The notes under the pieces: model-generated
Told to the model about the DNA's origin: nothing
Database searches by the model: none
What the model saw: only the letters and a program-made list of their open reading frames with translations
Part shown: positions 28,948 to 35,878 of the stretch, piece after piece
How positions within the stretch are numbered: position 1 is the stretch's first letter
Layout: every line of letters begins with the position of its first letter
DNA from: Comamonadaceae bacterium
GTDB taxonomy: Bacteria; Pseudomonadota; Gammaproteobacteria; Burkholderiales; Rhodocyclaceae
Assembly: GCA_029255645.1 (NCBI GenBank)
Contig: JANLJE010000047.1
Span: forward strand, 1 to 35,878
Length of the DNA stretch: 35,878 nt
Direction of reading: 5' to 3'
Translations under genes and position numbers: made by a program

Positions 28948-29867
28948 TCGCCATCATGCCCGCTCCCGGGTTTTTTCCGGGCCCGGGGATGCGCGACATC
29001 ATAAACCTTGGCCAGATGCTGGAAATCCAGGTGAGTGTAGACCTGGGTGGAAGCAATGCTGGCGTGGCCCAGCATTTCCTGCACGGCGCGCAGGTCGCCA
29101 CTCGACTGCAGCACATGCGAGGCGAAGGAATGGCGAAGCATGTGCGGATGCACCGGGGTGGCCATGCCTGTTTCCAGGGCACGACGGCGCAGGCGCTCCT
29201 GAATCATGCGCAGGGAGAGACGGGAGCCGCGCTGGCTGACGAACAGGGCAGTTTCCTCCTGATTCGCCAGCTGATCCCGCACCCTCGCCCAGGCCGCCAG
29301 CGCCTCGCGGGCCTTGCGACCGACGGGCACGAGACGGATCTTGCTGCGTTTGCCCAGCACCCGCACTTCCCCTTCTATCAGCATGCCTTCCAGGGTATCC
29401 ATGTCGAGACTGGCCAGTTCGGCCAGGCGCAGGCCCGAGGAGTAGAACAGTTCGAACATGGCCTGATCACGGCAGTTGAGGCATTCATCTCCGGCTTCAG
29501 GGCTTTGCTCCAGCAGGCCCTGAGCCTCCTCCACCGACAGGGCGCGGGGCAGACGTTTGGGGGATTTCGGGGGTTTGATGCCTTCGCAAGGATTGGCAGG
29601 GACCTCACCCCGCAGCTGCATCCACTTGAAAAACCCGCGCCAGGCAGAAAGGAGGCGGGCCAGGCTGCGGCCCGACAGGCCCTGACCATGCAGCACGGCG
29701 ACCTGACGCCGCACCGCCAGGGCATCGAAACGATGCAAGGGCTGATCCCCGGCAGCCAGCACCAGCCGCTTCAGGTCACGGCCGTAATTGCTCAGGGTAT
29801 GAGGCGACTGGCGCCGCTGTTCGGCCAACTCGGCCAGGTAGTCCGAAACGGCGGTCGCAGTGTCCAT
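28944..29867 (-). CDS. xerC: Tyrosine recombinase XerC
   Basis: The product has 307 residues. An N-terminal SAM-like core-binding domain (1-~95) precedes the catalytic domain. All active-site residues are present: Arg147 (SGLRLAEL), Lys173, His242 and Arg245 (HMLRHSFA), His268 (LGHAS) and nucleophile Tyr277 (VYTHL). With XerD at the dif site it resolves chromosome dimers. The neighbours dapF and DUF484 upstream are the same as in E. coli (dapF-yigA-xerC), which supports XerC over XerD. It starts 11 bases after the DUF484 stop. Confidence 0.96.
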   Translation of the reverse strand: MDTATAVSDYLAELAEQRRQSPHTLSNYGRDLKRLVLAAGDQPLHRFDALAVRRQVAVLHGQGLSGRSLARLLSAWRGFFKWMQLRGEVPANPCEGIKPPKSPKRLPRALSVEEAQGLLEQSPEAGDECLNCRDQAMFELFYSSGLRLAELASLDMDTLEGMLIEGEVRVLGKRSKIRLVPVGRKAREALAAWARVRDQLANQEETALFVSQRGSRLSLRMIQERLRRRALETGMATPVHPHMLRHSFASHVLQSSGDLRAVQEMLGHASIASTQVYTHLDFQHLAKVYDVAHPRARKKPGSGHDGD

Positions 29868-29878
29868 TCCGGAAAAGC

Positions 29879-30541
29879 TTATAAAGCCGTGTGGGTGGCC
29901 CGGGCCAGGGCGGCGGAAACCAGTTCGCCCAGACGCTCCAGGTAGAGGGTGCCCATGTCCGCGTAGAAACGCTGGATGTCTTCACTGCCCAGGGCAATCA
30001 TGCCGATGGTGCCGCCGCCATTGCGAAGCGCAATCAGCCCTTGGGAGCGGATGTGTTCAGCGTGTTCGCCGAACCAGGAGGCGGTGCCGAAACCGGCGGT
30101 GGAACCACAGTAAGGCTTGGCGAGGGTTTCGGCAAAGACCTGGAGTTCTTCGCTGACGGCGGTGAACTCGGGCAGATCTTCGACGCCGGCCGGCTTGTCC
30201 CAGAGCCGCAGCGCCACATGGGGAATGGCGAAATCATCGCGCAGGTGGAAGTTGAGCAGGTGGATCACGGCCTGGAAGGTTTCCGCCGCGATCAGGCCGA
30301 CGGAAAGCCGGTGCATCTTTTCGCTGATGGCATCGTTTTCCTCGCCGAAGGCGATCAGTTCGGCCAGCTTGCGCTCGAGTTGCTTGTTCTTGTCGCGCAG
30401 GGTGAGCATCTGCCGCTCACTGAGGGAAATGGTGCGGCCGCCGTGCGGGTGGGGCACGAAAATTTCTGCCAGCAGGTCGGCGTATTGGTCAAAAAATTCA
30501 GGATGGGCCTGCAGGTACTGGGCAACGGCTTCGGCGCTCAT
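29879..30541 (-). CDS. DUF484 family protein
   Basis: The product has 220 residues. It begins with the family opener [19 protein letters not shown], followed by a coiled segment (~40-85, [15 protein letters not shown]) and a GAF-like domain (~90-215). E. coli YigA is the counterpart between dapF and xerC. No enzymatic function is established. The GAF-like fold suggests ligand sensing (inference). The ATG overlaps the dapF stop (ATGA at 30538-30541), showing coupling, and xerC follows after 11 bases. Confidence 0.92.
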   Translation of the reverse strand: MSAEAVAQYLQAHPEFFDQYADLLAEIFVPHPHGGRTISLSERQMLTLRDKNKQLERKLAELIAFGEENDAISEKMHRLSVGLIAAETFQAVIHLLNFHLRDDFAIPHVALRLWDKPAGVEDLPEFTAVSEELQVFAETLAKPYCGSTAGFGTASWFGEHAEHIRSQGLIALRNGGGTIGMIALGSEDIQRFYADMGTLYLERLGELVSAALARATHTAL

Positions 30542-31368
30542 AGCTCGATTTCTCCGGTAAAGACGGTGACGGCCGGGCCGGTCATCCGCACGGGCTGAGC
30601 GGGACCCGCCCAGGCAATGGTAAGTTCTCCCCCCCGGGTGCTGACCCGCACCGGGGAATCCAGCAGGCCGCGGCGGATGCCGGCGACGACGGCAGCACAG
30701 GCGCCAGTGCCGCAGGCCAGAGTCTCGCCGGAGCCCCGCTCATGCACGCGCAGACGAATGTGGTGGCGGTCGAGCACCTGCATGAAACCGGCATTGACCC
30801 GCTCGGGGAAGCGCGGGTGAGCTTCCGTCAGAGGTCCGTGCACGGCCACCGGGGCCGAATCCACATCGGCCACCACCTGCACCGCGTGGGGGTTGCCGAT
30901 GGAAACGACACTGATATCCACGCTCGTGCCGTCCAGGTCCAGGGGCTGGAGCACCGCATCGCTATCGCTGATGAAGGGAATTTCGTCCGGGGAAAAGCGG
31001 GGGACACCCATGTCCACGGTGACCTGGCCGTCGGCCTCCAGGCGCGGCGTGATCACGCCCTTTTGGGTTTCGACGCGGATTTCTTCCTTGGTGGTCAGGC
31101 CCTGGTCGAAGACGAAACGGGCAAAGCAGCGGGCGCCGTTACCGCACTGTTCCACCTCGCTACCGTCGGCGTTGAAGATGCGGTAACGGAAATCCACGCC
31201 GGGCTGACTTGCCGGCTCCACCAGCAATAACTGGTCAAAGCCGATGCCGAAGTGGCGGTCGGCCAGAAAGCGCAGCTGCTCCGGGCTCAGGCTGAGCTGC
31301 TGGCGCACCCCGTCCAGGACCACGAAATCGTTGCCCAAACCCTGCATTTTGGTAAAACGGAGCAGCAT
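30538..31368 (-). CDS. dapF: Diaminopimelate epimerase
   Basis: The product has 276 residues. It interconverts LL- and meso-diaminopimelate without a cofactor, feeding lysine and peptidoglycan synthesis. The two catalytic cysteines are present in their signatures: Cys75 in [12 protein letters not shown] and Cys219 in [10 protein letters not shown]. The start [17 protein letters not shown] is typical. It overlaps the upstream GNAT gene by one base and the downstream DUF484 gene by four, so it sits firmly within the operon. Confidence 0.97.
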   Translation of the reverse strand: MLLRFTKMQGLGNDFVVLDGVRQQLSLSPEQLRFLADRHFGIGFDQLLLVEPASQPGVDFRYRIFNADGSEVEQCGNGARCFARFVFDQGLTTKEEIRVETQKGVITPRLEADGQVTVDMGVPRFSPDEIPFISDSDAVLQPLDLDGTSVDISVVSIGNPHAVQVVADVDSAPVAVHGPLTEAHPRFPERVNAGFMQVLDRHHIRLRVHERGSGETLACGTGACAAVVAGIRRGLLDSPVRVSTRGGELTIAWAGPAQPVRMTGPAVTVFTGEIEL

Positions 31369-31880
31369 CAGAGCATCTTCTCCATGATGAAGTCGTCCAT
31401 CACGAAACCGTGGCCGATGTCGTCTACGATTGCTTCGCGCACTGCAAAACCATATTTGCGGTAGGAGTTGATGGCCGCTGTGTTGCGTTTGTTCACCGCC
31501 AGGATCACGCAGGGATGGCCAAGCCTCCTGGCCCGCTCCGCCACATGGGCGATCAGGCGGCCGCCTACCCCCTGGCGCTGCAGGTCCGGGTGGATGTAGA
31601 GCTTGTCGAGCTTGAACTCGCCCTTGTAAATCTCGCTAAAGGCAAAACCGATGCGGCGCTGGTCCACAAACGCCTGGTCGAGCCACTTGTGGGCATCTTC
31701 CAGATCATCATAGAGACGCTCATGGCCGTAGCGCTGTTCGAGCATGAAGTCGATCTGTTCCTGGGTAATGATCCCGGGATAGGTGGCCTGCCAGATTTCC
31801 CGGGCCAGGGCGGCGATCGCCGGCACATCGGCAGGCAGGACGGGTTTGATCTCGATGCAAGGGGATAGGACTGGGCTCAT
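31368..31880 (-). CDS. GNAT-family N-acetyltransferase
   Basis: The product has 170 residues with the GNAT fold. Motif A is visible as [20 protein letters not shown] (acetyl-CoA pyrophosphate loop QRQGVGG near residue 102-108), and the C-terminal block [17 protein letters not shown] is typical. The acceptor (protein, small molecule or antibiotic) cannot be told. It is embedded in a cell-envelope/DNA operon: its ATG abuts the stop of the acyltransferase gene upstream and its stop overlaps dapF by one base. Confidence 0.9.
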   Translation of the reverse strand: MSPVLSPCIEIKPVLPADVPAIAALAREIWQATYPGIITQEQIDFMLEQRYGHERLYDDLEDAHKWLDQAFVDQRRIGFAFSEIYKGEFKLDKLYIHPDLQRQGVGGRLIAHVAERARRLGHPCVILAVNKRNTAAINSYRKYGFAVREAIVDDIGHGFVMDDFIMEKML

Positions 31881-32771
31881 TTAGTAAATCCTCGGTTCAC
31901 CCTCAGGGCGGGTCTTGAAACGCTTGTGCAGCCAGAAATACTGTTCCGGCATGGTCAGCACCTGGGACTCGATGAATCGGTTCATGAAAGCGGTATCGGC
32001 CTCGATGCTTTCGCCGGGGAAATTTTCCCAGGGCGGGTGCAGTTCCACCTCGTAGCCATCCGGCACGAGGCGGGCGATGCAGGGCACCACTTTCGCCCCG
32101 GAGGCCCGCACAAGGCGGGAAACCCCCGTGATGGTAGCAGTCTCGACTCCGAAAAAGGGCACGAAAATGGATTCCCTGGGGCCAAAATCCATGTCCGGCA
32201 GATAGAAAAAGGGAATCCCCTGTTTCATGGCCCGCAGCACGCGGCGCATGCCCTCCTGGCGGGAGAGCAGCAGCGGAACATTGAAACGCATCCGCCCGGC
32301 AAACAGCACGGCATCGAAGACGGGATTCTTCTGCCGGGAATAGACGCTCACCACGGGCGTGGTCAAGGTCATCGCCACGATCACTCCGCCTGCATCCAGA
32401 CCGACGAAATGGGGCGCGAGGATCAGGGTGGAGCGGCCATCCTGGCGCTGGAGATGCTCGCCGCCCTTGATCCGGATGATGCGTTCCAGCCGGGACCGGG
32501 GGGCCCACCAGAACAAGGTGCGATCCAGCATGGACTGGGCCAGGACGACGAAATGGCGGCGTAGCAGGCGCTTTTGCTCGGCCTCGCTGCACTGCGGAAA
32601 ACACAGGGCGAGATTGATGCGCCCGATCCGGCGCCGCTCCCGGCCGAACAGGAACAATAGCCGGCCGAGGCCGGCCCCGAGCGAACGCAGCAACGGCAGT
32701 GGCAGCCAGTGCAGCAGCCAGAGCAGTCCCAGGCCGGCATAGGAGGGGAGATAGCGGAAAAAATGTTTCAT
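31881..32771 (-). CDS. Lipid A-type lysophospholipid acyltransferase (LpxL/HtrB family), first copy
   Basis: The product has 296 residues. An N-terminal membrane anchor (~9-42) is followed by a basic stretch and the acyltransferase motif HX4D: His121 and Asp126 in APHFVGLD. It also has the family blocks MKQGIPFFYLPDMDFGP and FFGVETATITGVSRL. Members transfer secondary acyl chains to Kdo2-lipid IVA at the inner membrane. The ATG at 32771 overlaps the stop of the second acyltransferase (ATGA), which fixes the start; the open frame continuing upstream lies inside that gene. I cannot tell which acyl chain it adds. Confidence 0.92.
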   Translation of the reverse strand: MKHFFRYLPSYAGLGLLWLLHWLPLPLLRSLGAGLGRLLFLFGRERRRIGRINLALCFPQCSEAEQKRLLRRHFVVLAQSMLDRTLFWWAPRSRLERIIRIKGGEHLQRQDGRSTLILAPHFVGLDAGGVIVAMTLTTPVVSVYSRQKNPVFDAVLFAGRMRFNVPLLLSRQEGMRRVLRAMKQGIPFFYLPDMDFGPRESIFVPFFGVETATITGVSRLVRASGAKVVPCIARLVPDGYEVELHPPWENFPGESIEADTAFMNRFIESQVLTMPEQYFWLHKRFKTRPEGEPRIY

Positions 32772-33619
32772 GTAGAACCTGTCCTGGACGGTGGCTCGGC
32801 CCCGGCGGGACGCTTGTAACGATTGTAGCCCCACAGATACTGAGCCGGGCACTGGCGGATCAGGGCCTCGATCTCATGATTGATCTGCTCGGCCCGGGCC
32901 AGGGTATCCCCTTCCAGGGCCTGGCCCGGCGGGTGAAAATGCAGCCGAAAACCCCGGCCCTTGGGCAGACGCTCGCCCCATGCCATGAGCACCGTGGCCC
33001 CGGTTTCCGACAGGCGGGCGGCCAGGGTCATGGTGTAAGCGGGACGGCCAAAGAAATCAAGCCAGGCACCCTCCCCCACCTTGGGGGCCTGATCGGGCAA
33101 CATGCCCACGGCCTCGCCCTTCTTCAAGGCCTTGATCAGCGCCCGCACTCCGGACAGATCGGCCGGTGCCAGGTGCAGCTGCGAGCGTTTGCGACCCGCC
33201 AGAATCATCTGCTGCAGGCTGACCTGCCGGGGTGGCCGGTACAGCACGGTAATCGGGCCAAAGGCAGAGTAGTACTGGGCGGTGATTTCGAAACAGCCCA
33301 GATGCGGCGTCAGGAAAAGGATACCTTTACCGCGCGCCTGGGCAGACTGGACGTGTTCCCAGCCCATGACCTCGGCCACCTGGGCGTTGCTTTCCTCCAG
33401 GCTGCGCATCCAGATGCGCGCCAGCTCCAGCGACTGTTTACCCGCCTCCCGGGCCGCAGGCAAATACCACGCTGCACTGAACCCCGCTTGCGCCAGATTG
33501 GCCTGGAGGTTGCGTCGATAGCGTGGCGAGGCCCAATACACCAGCTCGCCCGCAAGCCCACCCAGGCGGTGCACCCAGACGAGCGGGAGATGGCTGAGAA
33601 GTCGGAAGAGAAAGACCAT
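32768..33619 (-). CDS. Lipid A-type lysophospholipid acyltransferase (LpxL/HtrB family), second copy
   Basis: The product has 283 residues with a hydrophobic N-terminal segment (~1-30) and the HX4E variant of the acyltransferase motif: His106 and Glu111 in TPHLGCFE. Further conserved parts are YRPPRQVSLQQMI, GEAVGMLPDQAPKVGEGAWLDFFG and YLWGYNRYKRP near the end. It is diverged from its neighbour and has Glu in place of Asp at the catalytic pair, as in LpxL-type family members. It is the first gene of the minus-strand operon and divergent from metK across a 160-bp gap. Confidence 0.92.
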   Translation of the reverse strand: MVFLFRLLSHLPLVWVHRLGGLAGELVYWASPRYRRNLQANLAQAGFSAAWYLPAAREAGKQSLELARIWMRSLEESNAQVAEVMGWEHVQSAQARGKGILFLTPHLGCFEITAQYYSAFGPITVLYRPPRQVSLQQMILAGRKRSQLHLAPADLSGVRALIKALKKGEAVGMLPDQAPKVGEGAWLDFFGRPAYTMTLAARLSETGATVLMAWGERLPKGRGFRLHFHPPGQALEGDTLARAEQINHEIEALIRQCPAQYLWGYNRYKRPAGAEPPSRTGST

Positions 33620-33725
33620 GATGCCGGAGGGCTTGCGCCTTAAGGAAAAAAGATTAAGATTATCGACTCGCCGAGTTAAAGAGACAACTTGCAGGGCGAT
33701 TCATAAATACTGCTAAAGCGTCGCC

Positions 33726-33774
33726 GCTCCTGGGCCAGAGCCGGTAACGCCGGATAAGCCAGGTCCCCAGGAGC
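33726..33774 (+). promoter_or_regulatory. metK leader hairpin sequestering the ribosome binding site
   Basis: GCTCCTGGG (33726-33734) is a perfect 9-bp complement of CCCAGGAGC (33766-33774), and two more C-G pairs (33735-33736 with 33762-33763) extend it after a bulged T. The 31-base interior can form a small CCGG-TAACG-CCGG hairpin (33741-33753). The metK Shine-Dalgarno AGGAG (33769-33773) lies in the 3' arm, 6 bases before the ATG. A translational switch responding to SAM, SAH or methionine would fit, but I do not recognise a known riboswitch class. Confidence 0.6.
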
Positions 33775-33779
33775 AAACC

Positions 33780-34946
33780 ATGAGCAGCAACTACCTCTTC
33801 ACTTCGGAATCCGTCTCCGAAGGCCATCCCGACAAAGTCGCCGACCAGATTTCCGACGCCATCCTGGATGCCATTCTGGCTCAGGACAAGCATTCCCGCG
33901 TCGCCGCCGAAACCCTGTGCAACACGGGTCTGGTGGTGCTGGCCGGCGAGATCACCACTCATGCCAACGTCGATTACATCCAGGTGGCGCGTAACACCAT
34001 CAAGCGCATCGGCTACGACAACACCGAGTACGGCATCGACTACAAGGGCTGTGCCGTGCTGGTGGCCTATGACAAACAGAGTCCGGACATTGCCCAGGGC
34101 GTAAACAAGGCCTATGACGACGATCTGGGCCAGGGCGCCGGTGACCAGGGCCTGATGTTTGGCTATGCCTGTCAGGAAACGACCACGCTGATGCCCCTGC
34201 CCATCTATCTGTCCCACCGGCTGGTGGAACGTCAGGCCCATCTGCGCAAGGATGGCCGCCTGCCCTGGCTGCGCCCCGACGCCAAGAGCCAGGTCACCAT
34301 CCGCTATGTCGATGGCAAGCCCGATGCCATCGACACCGTGGTGCTATCCACTCAGCATTCCCCGGAAATGTCCCTGGAAGCCATCCGCGAGGCCGTGATC
34401 GAGGACATCATCAAGCCCGTGCTGCCCAAGGAACTGATCAAGAATGGCATCAAGTATCTGGTGAACCCTACCGGTCGTTTCGTCGTCGGCGGTCCCCAGG
34501 GCGACTGCGGCCTCACTGGCCGCAAGATCATTGTGGACACTTACGGAGGTACCGCGCCCCACGGCGGCGGCGCCTTCTCCGGCAAGGACCCGTCCAAGGT
34601 GGACCGTTCCGCCGCCTATGCCGGCCGCTATGTGGCCAAGAACATCGTCGCCGCCGGCCTGGCCGGGCGCTGTCTGGTGCAGATTTCCTACGCCATCGGT
34701 GTGGCCGAGCCCACCTCCATCATGGTGGAGACTTTCGGCACCGGCAAACTGCCCAATGAAAAGCTGACCGAACTGGTTCGCCAGCATTTCGACCTGCGGC
34801 CCAGAGGCATCGTGAACATGCTCGACCTGCTCCGCCCCATCTACCAGAAGACCGCCGCCTACGGCCACTTCGGCCGGGACGAGCCGGAATTCACCTGGGA
34901 AGCCCTCGATAAGGCAGAACTGCTCAAGAACGCCGCCGGGCTCTGA
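33780..34946 (+). CDS. metK: S-adenosylmethionine synthetase
   Basis: The product has 388 residues. It makes SAM from methionine and ATP with release of phosphate and diphosphate, in the cytoplasm. The conserved [15 protein letters not shown] begins at residue 13 (His16), GAGDQG is at 119-124 and [19 protein letters not shown] forms the phosphate loop. Length is typical. The ATG has a perfect AGGAG Shine-Dalgarno at 6 bases, which is buried in a stable leader hairpin. A terminator follows at 34963-34982. It is divergent from the acyltransferase operon. SAM from this enzyme also serves MetH reactivation and RlmI. Confidence 0.98.
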   Translation: MSSNYLFTSESVSEGHPDKVADQISDAILDAILAQDKHSRVAAETLCNTGLVVLAGEITTHANVDYIQVARNTIKRIGYDNTEYGIDYKGCAVLVAYDKQSPDIAQGVNKAYDDDLGQGAGDQGLMFGYACQETTTLMPLPIYLSHRLVERQAHLRKDGRLPWLRPDAKSQVTIRYVDGKPDAIDTVVLSTQHSPEMSLEAIREAVIEDIIKPVLPKELIKNGIKYLVNPTGRFVVGGPQGDCGLTGRKIIVDTYGGTAPHGGGAFSGKDPSKVDRSAAYAGRYVAKNIVAAGLAGRCLVQISYAIGVAEPTSIMVETFGTGKLPNEKLTELVRQHFDLRPRGIVNMLDLLRPIYQKTAAYGHFGRDEPEFTWEALDKAELLKNAAGL

Positions 34947-34962
34947 TCCGGTTGATTCAAAC

Positions 34963-34982
34963 AGGGGAGGCAACTCCCCTTT
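34963..34982 (+). terminator. Rho-independent terminator after metK
   Basis: AGGGGAG (34963-34969) and CTCCCCT (34974-34980) form a 7-bp stem capped by a GCAA tetraloop and followed by a short T-run (CCTTTACCTTT). Confidence 0.8.
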
Positions 34983-35114
34983 ACCTTTCAAGCCCTCGTC
35001 ACGAGCCCCGCAACACCTTCGAGCCTGCCTCCAGGGGCTCACGGGGCGCGCCACCCCCCGGCCCTGGGCATACGCCCGGCCCCCTTCCCGTGCCCCCCGG
35101 CGCAATTTCCGGTC

Positions 35115-35142
35115 TTGGTCATGCCCCCCGATGCTGTATAAA
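35115..35142 (+). promoter_or_regulatory. Candidate promoter of the P-type ATPase gene
   Basis: TATAAA (35137-35142) is a good -10 element. TTGGTC (35115-35120) stands 16 bases upstream as a weak -35. The ATG follows 33 bases after the -10. Confidence 0.55.
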
Positions 35143-35175
35143 TGGCATCATCGTGCATCATCACCGGAGTTCATC

Positions 35176-35878
35176 ATGACGACCCAACCCCCCTGCTGGC
35201 ATCAGGAATCCGCCGCTCAGGCGCTGAAAATCCAAGCCTCCCGGCGCGATGGCCTGGATGCCGAGATGGTCCAGGAAAGACGGAACCGCTTTGGCCCCAA
35301 CCGCCTGACGCCACCCAAAAAAAAGGGGCCGCTGATGCGCTTCCTGCTGCAATTTCACAACGTCCTCATCTATGTGCTGCTGGTCGCCGCCGGGGTGACG
35401 GCGGCCCTGGGGGAATGGGTGGATACGGGCGTGATCCTGGGGGTGGTGCTCATCAACGGTTTGATCGGCTTCATCCAGGAAGGCAAGGCGGAAAAATCCC
35501 TGGATGCCATCCGCAACCTGCTGTCCCTGCATGCCACCGTGCTGCGCTCCGGCCAGCGCCTCGAAATCGCCGCTGAGGACCTGGTGCCTGGCGACATCGT
35601 GCTGCTGAGTCCGGGAGACAAAGTGCCCGCCGACCTGCGCCTGATCGAAACCCGCAACCTGCGCATCGAAGAGGCGGCCCTCACCGGCGAATCGGAACCG
35701 GTTGAAAAGAATCCCGAGCCCGTGGCAGCCGAAGCCGCGATTGGCGACCGGACCTGCATGGCCTATTCCGGCACCCTGGTGGTGTTCGGTCAGGGCCGGG
35801 GCCTGGTGGTGGGCACCGCCGACCAGACCGAAATCGGCCGCATCGGCCGCATGCTGGCCAACGTCGAAGACATCAGCA
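35176..35878 (+). CDS. P-type cation-transporting ATPase (P2-like), N-terminal part (3' end outside window)
   Basis: The visible 234 residues run from the ATG at 35176 (GGAG 6 bases ahead) to the window edge. They contain the cytoplasmic cation-ATPase N-terminal segment (~5-45), first membrane pair (~60-80 and ~84-104) and the actuator domain with DLVPGDIVLLSPGDKVPAD (135-153) and the dephosphorylation motif TGES (170-173). Overall similarity is to bacterial P2-type pumps (calcium, magnesium or sodium/potassium type). The phosphorylation and ion-binding regions lie beyond the window, so the transported ion cannot be decided here. Confidence 0.92.
   Translation, partial: MTTQPPCWHQESAAQALKIQASRRDGLDAEMVQERRNRFGPNRLTPPKKKGPLMRFLLQFHNVLIYVLLVAAGVTAALGEWVDTGVILGVVLINGLIGFIQEGKAEKSLDAIRNLLSLHATVLRSGQRLEIAAEDLVPGDIVLLSPGDKVPADLRLIETRNLRIEEAALTGESEPVEKNPEPVAAEAAIGDRTCMAYSGTLVVFGQGRGLVVGTADQTEIGRIGRMLANVEDIS

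Overview
The window is a GC-rich, gene-dense chromosomal segment from a betaproteobacterium. Rhodocyclales (Azospira/Dechloromonas-like) is my best guess. This is inferred from gene order and protein character, since no rRNA gene is present: dnaA-dnaN-gyrB on the minus strand opposite rpmH-rnpA-yidD-yidC-mnmE on the plus strand, and a metK/acyltransferase/dapF/DUF484/xerC cluster. The stretch around 16.5 kb is the classic chromosome replication-origin neighbourhood.

Layout. 1-2.2 kb: the 3' end of metH (B12-dependent methionine synthase). 2.2-4.1 kb: an accessory patch with a trypsin-like serine protease carrying a C-terminal Calx-beta domain, whose 3' end looks interrupted by a short repeat-bounded element, and an 8-bp tandem repeat upstream of its start. 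4.1-7.3 kb: a DUF2721 membrane protein, a PleD-like REC-REC-GGDEF diguanylate cyclase and a short-type argC. 7.3-11.3 kb: a DUF1343/NamZ-type muramidase coupled to a DOMON-like protein, a small exported protein, a PACE-family efflux protein and murB. 11.4-20.6 kb: the dnaA/gyrB and rpmH/yidC/mnmE blocks either side of a candidate origin. 20.6-25.7 kb: an accessory region beginning with a decayed IS630-family transposase, followed by a three-gene overlapping operon (GT9 heptosyltransferase-like, GT39 membrane glycosyltransferase, LPG-synthase-type membrane protein). 25.8-28.6 kb: a ClC chloride/proton antiporter and rlmI. 28.7-33.6 kb: a minus-strand operon of two lipid A-type acyltransferases, a GNAT acetyltransferase, dapF, DUF484 and xerC, ending at a 49-codon basic small ORF with its own promoter, ribosome binding site and terminator. 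33.6-35.9 kb: metK with a structured leader that sequesters its ribosome binding site, then the 5' end of a P-type cation ATPase.

Functional links. metH and metK sit at opposite ends of the window and bracket methionine/SAM metabolism. murB, dapF, NamZ and the acyltransferases serve the cell envelope. The origin block serves replication, ribosome biogenesis and membrane protein insertion. The main items for a second look are the metK leader hairpin, the 49-aa ORF, the element that seems to have cut off the protease C-terminus, and a recurring pattern of short perfect tandem duplications in spacers, two of which contain a stop codon. I saw no CRISPR array, tRNA, rRNA, prophage or intact insertion sequence.
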